Assembly (NCBI RefSeq): GCF_050433225.1
Contig: NZ_JBNPXQ010000008.1
Location: 281,792-345,791 of the forward strand
Source of the DNA: Sphingomonas_D zeicaulis
GTDB lineage: Bacteria > Pseudomonadota > Alphaproteobacteria > Sphingomonadales > Sphingomonadaceae
DNA length: 64,000 nt
Reading direction: 5' to 3'
Each line of letters starts with the position of its first letter. The first letter of the stretch is position 1. Positions 35,936-44,142 of this stretch are shown in pieces. The position numbers and the translations under genes are program-made. The notes beneath the pieces were generated by a model. That model was given only the letters and a program-made list of their open reading frames with translations, did not search any database and was not told the DNA's origin.

Positions 35936-37416
35936 CCAAGAAGGTTGCTGTGATCGGCGCCGGATTCGGCGGACTGGCGCTCGCGATCCGGCTGCAGTCG
36001 GCGGGCGTTTCGACGATATTGATCGAGGGGCGGGACCGCCCCGGCGGCCGCGCCTATGTGTGGGAGCGGGACGGCTTCACCTTCGACGCCGGGCCGACGG
36101 TGATCACCGATCCCGCCTGCCTGAAGGAGCTTTGGGCGCTCAGCGGGCACGACATGGCCGACGACGTCACGCTGCGCCCGGTCTTCCCCTTCTATCGGCT
36201 CAACTGGCGCGACGGCACCAACTTCGATTATTCGAACGACGAGGCGAAGCTGAACGCCGAGATCGCGCGACTCAACCCGCAGGATGTCGACGGCTATCGC
36301 CGCTTCACCGAATATAGCGCCGGGGTCTATCGCGAGGGCTATGAGAAGCTGGGCCATGTGCCCTTCCTCGATTTCGCCTCGATGGTGAAGGCGGCGCCCG
36401 CGCTGGCGCGCTATCAGGCGTGGCGCTCGGTCTATTCGATCGTCTCGTCCTTCGTGAAGAATGAGAAGCTGCGCGAAGCGCTGAGCTTCCATACCTTGCT
36501 TGTCGGCGGCAATCCGATGACGACCAGCGCGATCTACGCGCTGATCCACAAGCTGGAAAAGGATGGTGGCGTGTGGTTCGCCGATGGCGGCACCAACCGG
36601 TTGGTGGCCGGCATGGTCCGCCATTTCGAGCGGCTGGGCGGCACGTTGCGCCTGTCCGATCCGGTAACCGAAATCGAGACGCGCGGCGACAAGGTGACGG
36701 GCATCGTCACAGCCAGCGGCTGGCGCGACAGCTTCGATGCGGTGGCGAGCAACGCCGATGTCGTTCACTCCTATCGCGATCTGCTGCGCAACAACAATGC
36801 CGGCCGCCGCGCCGGGCAGAAGCTGGTCAACAAGCGCTTCTCGCCCTCGCTGTTCGTCGTCCATTTCGGCATTCGCGGCAGCTGGCCGGGCATTCCCCAC
36901 CACATGATCCTGTTCGGACCGCGCTACAAAGGGCTGCTCGACGACATCTACGATCATGGCGTGCTGCCGCAGGATTTCTCGCTCTATCTGCACCACCCCA
37001 CCGTCACCGATCCGTCGATGGCGCCGGAAGGCCATTCGACCTTCTATGCGCTGGCGCCCGTGCCGCACCTCGGCAAGCTGCCCGTGGACTGGTCTCAGGT
37101 GGGGCCGATCCTTGAGAAGCGCATCCTCGACGAGATCGAGCAGCGGCTGATCCCGGACATCCACAGCCGCATCGTCACCAAATTCCACTACACGCCCACG
37201 GATTTCGGGCGCGATCTCAACGCCCATCTTGGCAGCGCGTTCAGCCTGGAGCCGATCCTTACCCAGAGCGCCTGGTTCCGCACCCACAACCGCGACGACG
37301 AGATCCCCAACATGTATTTCGTCGGCGCGGGCACGCATCCGGGCGCCGGCATTCCCGGCGTCGTCGGCAGCGCGAAAGCGACTGCGGCGTTGATGCTGAG
37401 CGATCTCAGGCTATGA
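35932..37416 (+). CDS. crtI: Phytoene desaturase CrtI
   Basis: A 494-residue FAD enzyme converting phytoene to lycopene. It shows KKVAVIGAGFGGLALAIRLQ, RPGGRAYVWERDGFTFDAGPTVI (cited in part), and the CrtI C-terminal signature YFVGAGTHPGAGIPGVVGSA. Start and stop overlap with crtY (ATGA) marks a tight operon. Confidence 0.95.
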   Translation: MTKKVAVIGAGFGGLALAIRLQSAGVSTILIEGRDRPGGRAYVWERDGFTFDAGPTVITDPACLKELWALSGHDMADDVTLRPVFPFYRLNWRDGTNFDYSNDEAKLNAEIARLNPQDVDGYRRFTEYSAGVYREGYEKLGHVPFLDFASMVKAAPALARYQAWRSVYSIVSSFVKNEKLREALSFHTLLVGGNPMTTSAIYALIHKLEKDGGVWFADGGTNRLVAGMVRHFERLGGTLRLSDPVTEIETRGDKVTGIVTASGWRDSFDAVASNADVVHSYRDLLRNNNAGRRAGQKLVNKRFSPSLFVVHFGIRGSWPGIPHHMILFGPRYKGLLDDIYDHGVLPQDFSLYLHHPTVTDPSMAPEGHSTFYALAPVPHLGKLPVDWSQVGPILEKRILDEIEQRLIPDIHSRIVTKFHYTPTDFGRDLNAHLGSAFSLEPILTQSAWFRTHNRDDEIPNMYFVGAGTHPGAGIPGVVGSAKATAALMLSDLRL

Positions 37417-37444
37417 GCCCGCCGATCTGTATAGGGAGTCAGTC

Positions 37445-38023
37445 ATGCGCGTAGCCGTCTATTGCGGGTCCAGCTTCGGCGTCGATCCGATCCATGCCGA
37501 ATGCGCCCGTGCGCTCGGCACCGAACTGGCGCAGGCCGGCGTCGGGCTGGTCTATGGCGGCGGCAATGTCGGGCTGATGGGCGCGGTCGCCGATGCGGCG
37601 CTGGCGGCCGGTGGCGAGGTAATCGGCGTGATCCCGCAGGCGCTGGTCGATCGCGAGGTCGCGCATCACGGCGTCACCCAGCTTCACATCACCACCTCGA
37701 TGCATGAGCGCAAGCAGATGATGGCTGATCTGTCGGACGCGTTCGTCAGCCTGCCGGGCGGCATCGGCACGATGGAGGAATTGTTCGAGGTGTGGACCTG
37801 GGCGCAGCTCGGCTACCACGCCAAGCCCTGCGCGCTGCTCAACATCGGCGGCTATTATGACGGGCTCATCACCTTCCTCGATTCGATGGTGACCGGCGGC
37901 TTCCTGAAGGATGAGCATCGCTCGATGCTGATCGAGGTCGATGCGGTGGCGGATTTGCTCGACCGGCTGGCCGACCATGTGCCGGAGACGGTCGACAAGT
38001 GGATCGGCCGGAAGGATCTGTGA
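37445..38023 (+). CDS. LOG family nucleoside-5'-monophosphate phosphoribohydrolase
   Basis: A 192-residue protein of the LONELY GUY family (TIGR00730 type), which releases a base from its ribotide, classically activating cytokinins. It shows VAVYCGSSFG, GLVYGGGNVGLMGAVADAAL, MHERKQMMADLSDAFVSLPGGIGTMEELFEVW with the PGGxGTxxE active site. It sits between crtI and crtB: 28 bp after crtI with AGGGAGT before the start, and its TGA overlaps the crtB GTG (GTGA). Confidence 0.9.
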   Translation: MRVAVYCGSSFGVDPIHAECARALGTELAQAGVGLVYGGGNVGLMGAVADAALAAGGEVIGVIPQALVDREVAHHGVTQLHITTSMHERKQMMADLSDAFVSLPGGIGTMEELFEVWTWAQLGYHAKPCALLNIGGYYDGLITFLDSMVTGGFLKDEHRSMLIEVDAVADLLDRLADHVPETVDKWIGRKDL

Positions 38024-38958
38024 CGACGCTGCTGCCGGCCCGCGACGCGATCGTCGCGACCGCAGAAGAGAGCATCGCGCGGGGCTCGCGCAGCTTCGCG
38101 CTGGCGAGCCGGCTGTTCGACCGCCCGACGCGGCAGCGCGCCTGGCTGCTCTATGCCTGGTGCCGCCGCTGCGACGATCTCGCTGACGGGCAGGATCATG
38201 GTCATGACGCCGAGCGGCTGAGCGCGGATGACGCCGAGGCGCGCCTTGCCGAGATCGCCGCCAAGACCGCGACCGCGCTCGCCGGCGAGGTCGTCGGCGA
38301 TCCCGCATTCGACGCGCTGCGCATCGTCGCTGCCGAAACCGCGATGTCGCCGGCGCTGCCTGCCGAACATATCGCCGGCTTCGCGCTCGACGCCGCCGGC
38401 TGGCGCCCGCAGACCGAGCAGGATCTGCTGCGCTATTGCTGGCACGTCGCCGGCGTCGTCGGTTGCATGATGGCGGTGGTGATGGGCGTCTCGCCCGCCG
38501 ACCGCGACACGCTCGATCGCGCGACCGACCTCGGCATCGCCTTCCAGCTCGCCAACATCGCCCGCGACGTCGCCGAGGATCATCGTGCGGGCCGCTGCTA
38601 TCTCCCCGCCGACTGGCTGGCGGAGGCGGAGATCGATCCCGCCGACCTGCTCGACCGCCGCTACCGCGCGCAGCTCGCGGCGCTCACCCGGCGGCTGGCG
38701 ACGATGGCGGCGCGCTACGAGGCGTCAGCGCGGGTCGGCGCGGCGCGGCTGCCCTTCCGTTCGCGCTGGGCGGTGCTCGCGGCGGCGGGCATCTATGGCG
38801 GCATCGCCCGTATCGTCGCCGCGGAAGGGGCGGCGGCGCTCGACCGGCGCGTGACGACCAGCGGAACGGCAAAGGCCGGTGCGGTGTTGAAGGCGCTCGG
38901 CGAGGCCTTCTCGACGCCACCGCCCGCTTCCCGCGAAGGATTGTGGACGCGACCATGA
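38020..38958 (+). CDS. crtB: Phytoene synthase CrtB
   Basis: A 312-residue head-to-head prenyltransferase that joins two geranylgeranyl diphosphates. The first Asp-rich motif is YAWCRRCDDLADG, the second QLANIARDVAEDHRAGRCYLP; YCWHVAGVVGCMM is family-typical. The start is GTG 38020 with GGAAGGATC just upstream. It is coupled to the LOG gene before it and the macro-domain gene after it. No crtE (GGPP synthase) is in the window. Confidence 0.93.
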   Translation: MTTLLPARDAIVATAEESIARGSRSFALASRLFDRPTRQRAWLLYAWCRRCDDLADGQDHGHDAERLSADDAEARLAEIAAKTATALAGEVVGDPAFDALRIVAAETAMSPALPAEHIAGFALDAAGWRPQTEQDLLRYCWHVAGVVGCMMAVVMGVSPADRDTLDRATDLGIAFQLANIARDVAEDHRAGRCYLPADWLAEAEIDPADLLDRRYRAQLAALTRRLATMAARYEASARVGAARLPFRSRWAVLAAAGIYGGIARIVAAEGAAALDRRVTTSGTAKAGAVLKALGEAFSTPPPASREGLWTRP

Positions 38959-39470
38959 GCATGACCCGCATCGAGGCGCTGGAGGGCGACATCACCCGGC
39001 TCGCCGTCGATGCGATCGTCAACGCCGCCAATTCCAGCCTGCTCGGCGGCGGCGGCGTCGACGGCGCCATCCACCGCGCCGCGGGTCCGGACCTGCTGGC
39101 CGAATGCCGCACCCTCGGTGGCTGCCCGACCGGCGAGGCCCGTATCACCGGCGGCTATCGCCTTTCCGCGCGCCACGTGATCCACACCGTCGGCCCGGTC
39201 TGGCGCGGCGGCGATGCCGGCGAGCCCGAACTGCTCGCCGCCTGCTATCGCAACAGCCTGGCGCTCGCCCGCGCCAACGGCGTCCGGAGCATCGCCTTCC
39301 CTGCGATCAGCTGCGGCGTCTATGGCTATCCGGTGGACCGGGCGGTGACGATCGCGGTGCGTGAGGTGCGCGCGTTCGTGGCGGCGGCGGATGCGTTCGC
39401 CCGGATCATCTTCGTCTGCTTCGGTGCGGGAATGCTGGGGGCATATCAAGGGGAATTGCGGGGAGATTAG
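38955..39470 (+). CDS. Macro-domain O-acetyl-ADP-ribose deacetylase-like protein
   Basis: A 171-residue single macro domain, YmdB/MacroD type. It has ITRLAVDAIVNAANSSLLGGGGVDGAIHRAAG (cited in part), GEARITGGYRLSARHVIHTVGPVW and FPAISCGVYGYPVDRAV, all ADP-ribose-binding signatures. It starts at ATG 38955 overlapping the crtB stop (ATGA). Its link to carotenoid genes has no known metabolic reason. Confidence 0.92.
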   Translation: MSMTRIEALEGDITRLAVDAIVNAANSSLLGGGGVDGAIHRAAGPDLLAECRTLGGCPTGEARITGGYRLSARHVIHTVGPVWRGGDAGEPELLAACYRNSLALARANGVRSIAFPAISCGVYGYPVDRAVTIAVREVRAFVAAADAFARIIFVCFGAGMLGAYQGELRGD

Positions 39471-39513
39471 GGGGTGTCCGGGGGGTGGGGCGCAGCACCG
39501 AATCCTCCGCCCG

Positions 39514-39537
39514 CGCCCTTCTGCTTTGCGCAGGGCG
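39514..39537. terminator. Weak hairpin after the crt operon
   Basis: CGCCCT (39514-39519) pairs with AGGGCG (39532-39537) with a partly complementary loop, 43 bp after the macro gene stop. It could end the crt transcript; there is no U tract. Confidence 0.35.
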
Positions 39538-39627
39538 AACGGCGCGGGAATCAAGCACATCGCGCGTGAGCACCGCGCCGCCCGCCGCTATACGTTGACG
39601 CGATCACATATGCGCACAGGGAATGGG

Positions 39628-40497
39628 ATGACGATGACGACGGTAGCGGTGCTCGGCCTGGGGCTGATGGGATCGGGCATGGCCCGCCAGTTGCTGGCGG
39701 CGGGGTTCGATGTGGCGGTGTGGAACCGTAGCGCCGCGAAGTCGGCGCCCTTCGCCGAAACACCCGCGCGCATCGCCGCCAGCCCTGCGGACGCCGCGGC
39801 CGGCGCTGGGATCGTCATCGCGATGCTCGCCGACGACGATGTCTCGCGGAGCGTCTGGACCGGGGAAAATGGCGCACTGGCGGCGATGGCGCCCGGCGCA
39901 ATTGCGATCGAATCGAGCACATTGACCGGGGACTGGATCGCCGAGCTTGCGGCCGCTGCCGCCGCGCGCGGTGTCGACATGCTCGAGGCGCCGGTGACCG
40001 GCAGCCGTGACCAGGCGGCCACGGGCGCGCTGCGCTTTCTGGTCGGCGGCGAGGCGGCGGTGCTCGGCCGCGCGCGTCCGGCGCTGGCGGCGATGGGCAG
40101 CACGATTGTCCATCTCGGACCGGTGGGCAGCGGGGCGATCGTGAAGCTCGCCAACAATTTCCTGTGCGGCGTGCAGGTGGCGTGCCTGGCCGAAGCGGTG
40201 GCGCTGTTCGAGCGGCGCGGGCTGGATGCCGAGCAGGCTGTATCGATCCTGACCGAAGGCGCCCCCGGCAGCCCGCTGGTCAAGGCGGTCAGCCGCCGCA
40301 TGCTCGACCGCGCCTATGATCCGCATTTCCTGCCGCTGCTGATGGCGAAGGATCTCGGCTATGCCGCGCAGGCGCTGGCGGCGGCCGGCATCGAAACCGG
40401 CATCGCCCCTGCCGCCCGCCAGCGCTTCATCGAGGCCGCCGCGGCGGGGGAGGGCGACAAGGACATGGCGGCAATCGTCGAGCCGCTGCGCCCCTGA
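39628..40497 (+). CDS. 3-hydroxyisobutyrate dehydrogenase-family NAD(P)-dependent oxidoreductase
   Basis: A 289-residue beta-hydroxyacid dehydrogenase. The Rossmann motif VAVLGLGLMGSGMARQLL, the substrate motif MLEAPVTGSRDQAATGALRFLVGG, and the catalytic-lysine segment GSGAIVKLANNFL are clear. KDLGYAAQAL lies near the C-terminus. The start at 39628 is preferred for the AGGGA just upstream; an ATG at 39610 is also in frame. Substrate could be 3-hydroxyisobutyrate, tartronate semialdehyde or another small acid. Confidence 0.88.
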   Translation: MTMTTVAVLGLGLMGSGMARQLLAAGFDVAVWNRSAAKSAPFAETPARIAASPADAAAGAGIVIAMLADDDVSRSVWTGENGALAAMAPGAIAIESSTLTGDWIAELAAAAAARGVDMLEAPVTGSRDQAATGALRFLVGGEAAVLGRARPALAAMGSTIVHLGPVGSGAIVKLANNFLCGVQVACLAEAVALFERRGLDAEQAVSILTEGAPGSPLVKAVSRRMLDRAYDPHFLPLLMAKDLGYAAQALAAAGIETGIAPAARQRFIEAAAAGEGDKDMAAIVEPLRP

Positions 40498-40529
40498 TCC
40501 GCGGGTCGGGGGGCGGGCAACGCACCGCC

Positions 40530-41237
40530 CTAGTCGTGGATGTTGGGCGCGACGAAGCCGCGCAGGTTGAGCGTCAGCTGCAGGCTGAGAGCGTGGTCCA
40601 TCTGCGCGCGTGATCCGCTACGCGCCGGGCGAAACTGGTTGAGATAGCCGAGATCGGCGGACATCTTGCGGCCGAGCGGCAAGGTGAAGCCGATGATATT
40701 GCGCATCCGCTCATAGCCGCGGCGCTGCCCCCAGCGCGTGGCGTTGGGCAGATAGAAGCTCTCATGGCTGACGAACAGCGCCAGCCCCTTGCGGTTAAGC
40801 TTGTGGTTGTAGCGGATCAGCGGGCGGATACGGAAACCGACCTCGCTGCCGCGCGGGTTGAAGCGCTCATCGACGCGGAACCGCGTCGTCAATGGGCCGA
40901 AGGTGGCGACCACCTGCTGGCGGATGCGGTTTTCGTTGGCGCCGCTGTTGCCGTTGTGCGCACCGACCCAGCGATAGCCGAAGCCCAGTTCTACATTTGG
41001 GCTGAGTCGCACGCCCAACAGCGCGCCGAGTTCGCTCTGGTAAAGCCCATCCTGCCGATCGCTGGTGCGCGCGATCTGCTCCAGCGTGACACGCAAGTCT
41101 TTGACAATGGGCACATTTGTGTTTGCTTGGAACCAGAGTTGCTCATCTTGTTGCTGCGCCCGGGCGGGGCTGGCGAACAGACAAAAGCAGCCGGCAATTG
41201 CGGCAGACAGGTAATGGCGGTGATCGGCGCGGGCCAA
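40530..41237 (-). CDS. DUF2490 outer-membrane-like protein
   Basis: A 235-residue exported protein. A signal peptide ends at SPARAQ, then a repetitive beta-strand pattern (LWFQANTNVPIVKDLRVTLE; VELGFGYRWVG; ALFVSHESFYLPN; HALSLQLTLNL) fits DUF2490, predicted beta-barrel proteins of unknown role. The start is TTG 41237 behind a purine-rich GAAGAGAAAGCGAAG. It diverges from the hemerythrin-like gene. Confidence 0.78.
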   Translation of the reverse strand: MARADHRHYLSAAIAGCFCLFASPARAQQQDEQLWFQANTNVPIVKDLRVTLEQIARTSDRQDGLYQSELGALLGVRLSPNVELGFGYRWVGAHNGNSGANENRIRQQVVATFGPLTTRFRVDERFNPRGSEVGFRIRPLIRYNHKLNRKGLALFVSHESFYLPNATRWGQRRGYERMRNIIGFTLPLGRKMSADLGYLNQFRPARSGSRAQMDHALSLQLTLNLRGFVAPNIHD

Positions 41238-41313
41238 TTTCTTCGCTTTCTCTTCGAGCGCGCGGCCGATGTCACATCATCGTCATATTGTCCATCGCCG
41301 TCGATGGGGGCCG

Positions 41314-41327
41314 TTGACGCGCGTCAA
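41314..41327. promoter_or_regulatory. Perfect FNR/FixK-type box TTGAC-GCGC-GTCAA
   Basis: A fully symmetrical 14-bp site matching the CRP/FNR-superfamily anaerobic consensus TTGA-N6-TCAA. Its centre is 60 bp before the ATG at 41381, where it would lie near -41 of a short-leader transcript; it is 77 bp from the divergent DUF2490 start. Control by an oxygen- or NO-responsive regulator is inferred. Confidence 0.55.
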
Positions 41328-41380
41328 TGCCGCGCCGCGTTGCCGCTGCCATGCAGCGCCACGAAGGGAAGGATGGCCCG

Positions 41381-41929
41381 ATGGAAGCAAAGCCGACTGG
41401 TGGCAGCGTGGTGCCGTTCGCGCGGCGATGGCATGTGATCCACGAGATCGATCTCGTCCGGCTGATCGCCGGGCATCGGCTGCGCAACGGGTTGTGCGAC
41501 CGGCTCGAGCGCGTGGCCGACGACCTGCCGGCGCGCCCGCCGGCGGAGATGGTGGCGGCGCTGTGCGGCATGCTGGCCGAGGTCCTCGCGCGCGATGGCA
41601 ATGATGCGCTGGTGCGGCTGGAGGCGTTGTTGCCGAGCGGCGGCGACGGGCTCGCGCAAGGGCTGATCGAGCGCATCCGCGCGCGCCACGCGGCGGATGC
41701 AGCCACCGCGGATGAGCTTGTGGCAGCACTTCTGCCAGCCGATCAGCCCGACGTGCTGGTGCCCGAAGCGCTTGGCTATGCGATCCGTTGCTTCGTCACC
41801 GGCTGCCGCGCGACGATCGAGTTCGAACTGCTGGCGATCGTCGCGCTCGCCAGGCATCGGCTGACGCCACAGGCGCGCGCTTTGCTGACCGAATGCCTGC
41901 TGCCGACCGCGCCCGAAGACCTGCACTGA
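41381..41929 (+). CDS. Small helical protein, possibly hemerythrin-like
   Basis: A 182-residue helical protein with no firm family match by eye. The pattern WHVIHEIDLVRLIAGHRL, ERIRARHAADAATADELV, and FELLAIVALARHRLTPQA has histidines and acids spaced loosely like a hemerythrin four-helix bundle, but the full ligand set is not obvious. GGAAGG precedes ATG 41381, which is why this start is taken over 41327. The FNR-type box upstream would suit an oxygen- or NO-related protein. Confidence 0.5.
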   Translation: MEAKPTGGSVVPFARRWHVIHEIDLVRLIAGHRLRNGLCDRLERVADDLPARPPAEMVAALCGMLAEVLARDGNDALVRLEALLPSGGDGLAQGLIERIRARHAADAATADELVAALLPADQPDVLVPEALGYAIRCFVTGCRATIEFELLAIVALARHRLTPQARALLTECLLPTAPEDLH

Positions 41930-41939
41930 ACCGCGGCGA

Positions 41940-43604
41940 TCAGACCCCCAGGGTCGTCGCCGCGACCATCGCCGCGTCCTGCACCTCCGCCGCGACCACC
42001 CCGGCGGCGCGCAGGCGCGTGCTGATGATATCGCCCACGCGCAGTGCGTTGGCGATGATCGTCAGCCCCAGGTTGGTGCCGCCGCTGGTGGGCATGAACG
42101 CGGAATCGACGATGTAGAGATTGTCGACGTCATGCGCCTTGCAGTCGCCATCGACCACGCTCGTCGCGGGGTCGGTGCCGGCGCGGCAGGTGCCGCAGGC
42201 ATGGCCATAGTTGAGCTGCAGGTCGAAGTTGAACGGAAAGGGACGCAGGCCGCGGAACGCCTTGCCGATCAGCTTGCGCGCCATGCGGCTGCGCTCGCGC
42301 AGTTCGTCGCGCACGGTATAGAGTACGCGGATCCGGCCTGGCGCCTTCGGATCGAGGACGACGCGGTTGTCGGGATAGCCGAGATCCTCGACGATCATCA
42401 CGAACACGGTCGCCTCGCCGAACAGCTTCGCCGCGATCTTCGCCGGGATCTTGAGCAACGGAAACAAACGCCTGATCTTGGGCAGGCGGCTGCGCTCCAC
42501 CATGTCGACCAGGAAGCGGTAGACATGATAACCGCTTGCCGAGAGTCCGGTGGACTGGATGCTGCCCAGCCGCACGCCATCCATCGTGTAGAAATCCCTC
42601 AGACCGATCGTCTTGCGCGGCCCGGCCTGCGATGCGCGCCGTTTCGGCCACACCGCGAACCATTCGTTGACATGGAACATCAGGTGCCGGCCAACCTGAT
42701 CGGTGCGATTGGCAAGCCCACCGGGCCAGGCGGGGGAGGTCGATTGCAGCAGCAGCGCGGGACTTCGGTAGGCGCCTGCCGCCAGCACCACCATGCGCGC
42801 GCGGACGCTGATTTCGCCTCCGTCCGCGTCACGATAGGTCACGCCGTGCGCACGAGTGTCGTCTGCCTCGATGCGCAGCACCTCGCATTCGCTGCGCAGT
42901 GTCGCGCGGCCGCTGGCCAGTGCCGGCTCCACGCAGATCAGCCGGGAATCGCTCTTGCAGCGCATCGGGCAGGGCTTGCCGCCGCATTCGCCGCAGCCGG
43001 GCAGATAGGCGAAGCCGACGTGAAGGCGATAGGGGTTGAGCCCGATGCCGGCCATGTTCTGCATCAGTTCGGCATCCACCGGACTGGCAGGCGGCGGGGG
43101 CGGGAGCGCCGGCCCATCATCCCGCGCCAGCGGGTCCATCGTGCCGACGATGCGGTAGAGCCGTTCCGCCTCGCCATAATAACGCTGCAGGTCCGCCCAG
43201 CGGATCGGCCAGCCGCCGGTGGGGTGGGGCAATCCCGCTACGCTCTCCACATCACTGCGCTCGAAGCGTTCGAGCGTGGCGGCGTAGAGCTGCGATGAAC
43301 CGCCGGCCCCGCAGCCCAGCGGCGCGAACATCTCGGTGGGCCGACTGTCGACGGTCACCGAGACTCGATCCGGCCAATGCGCGCGGTCGAGCCGCTCGGC
43401 GGGATCCTCGGGTTCGGCGATATCGGGGTCGGCAAGGGGCGGGAAGCTCTCCTTGCCCTTTTCGAGAAACAGTACGCGGTGCCCGGCCTGCGCCAGCCGA
43501 TGTCCGATCGTCGCACCGCCCAGCCCGGTGCCGACGACGATGACATCCCACCAGTCGTCCATCGCCGGGCCTGACGGGCCGCAGCCGTCGATCTCGGCCT
43601 TCAT
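41940..43604 (-). CDS. GMC-family flavin oxidoreductase
   Basis: A 554-residue FAD-dependent oxidoreductase resembling cholesterol-oxidase-like GMC members. The FAD motif is VIVVGTGLGGATIGHRLAQ; the C-terminal signature is NLYIVDSAFMPTSGGTNLGL. A cysteine-rich insert (PGCGECGGKPCPMRCKSD) may form a disulfide or metal knot. It ends 10 bp from the convergent helical protein. The start could also be ATG 43562, nearer the FAD motif. Substrate is unknown. Confidence 0.85.
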   Translation of the reverse strand: MKAEIDGCGPSGPAMDDWWDVIVVGTGLGGATIGHRLAQAGHRVLFLEKGKESFPPLADPDIAEPEDPAERLDRAHWPDRVSVTVDSRPTEMFAPLGCGAGGSSQLYAATLERFERSDVESVAGLPHPTGGWPIRWADLQRYYGEAERLYRIVGTMDPLARDDGPALPPPPPASPVDAELMQNMAGIGLNPYRLHVGFAYLPGCGECGGKPCPMRCKSDSRLICVEPALASGRATLRSECEVLRIEADDTRAHGVTYRDADGGEISVRARMVVLAAGAYRSPALLLQSTSPAWPGGLANRTDQVGRHLMFHVNEWFAVWPKRRASQAGPRKTIGLRDFYTMDGVRLGSIQSTGLSASGYHVYRFLVDMVERSRLPKIRRLFPLLKIPAKIAAKLFGEATVFVMIVEDLGYPDNRVVLDPKAPGRIRVLYTVRDELRERSRMARKLIGKAFRGLRPFPFNFDLQLNYGHACGTCRAGTDPATSVVDGDCKAHDVDNLYIVDSAFMPTSGGTNLGLTIIANALRVGDIISTRLRAAGVVAAEVQDAAMVAATTLGV

Positions 43605-44142
43605 GTTCGCGGTGCTGGGGTGCAGCGCCGCAACGTCAACGCAGCGATGCAGCGGACTAGCGGTGTCATTCCCGAAGACGCGTACATCGCCGCGCCAGGT
43701 GTCTCTTGCGTTTTCATGCCTTTGCCGCCGCCTGTGGCAGAATTTCCCCCGGTCGCCCCCGATCGGCGCGACACGCCAGGATCAATGCCCTGCAGCAAAG
43801 TTCTGGTCTCTTCCGAAAACTTATCATGACGAGACGAACTGCGCTGGAATTGCGTCGAATTGTTTCTGAACTGTGGCTGGGCCGGATAATCCCTGCGTGG
43901 CAATGCATTAGTCGGTTCTGGATGAGATGCACGGGGGTGGTGTTCACCGACCGTTGAGCATCCTTATTTTTCAGCCCGAGATTTTCCGTCTCAGCCACTT
44001 TCGGTTTGGTGGCGTTTGCAGGTGGCTCTATTGTTCGACGATAGACAAATCACACGCTGACAAGCGGCGATGTCGTCGGTTGCGAACGCGAGCCGTGTGG
44101 CCATGCGCGGCGCCGATGACCGCAGCATGGAGAGGATGACGG
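43605..44142. other. 538-bp region between GMC oxidoreductase and RTX gene
   Basis: No convincing gene. The centre (about 43840-44070) is lower in G+C than its neighbours and probably holds the RTX promoter. TTGTTT (43860-43865) and GATAAT 19 bp further resemble -35/-10 elements, but the spacing is long. GGAGAGGA before 44143 is the RTX ribosome site. Confidence 0.5.

Noticed and set aside
43601..43903. 100-residue minus-strand frame upstream of the GMC gene
   Set aside because: No recognisable features or ribosome site, and composition is unlike neighbouring genes.
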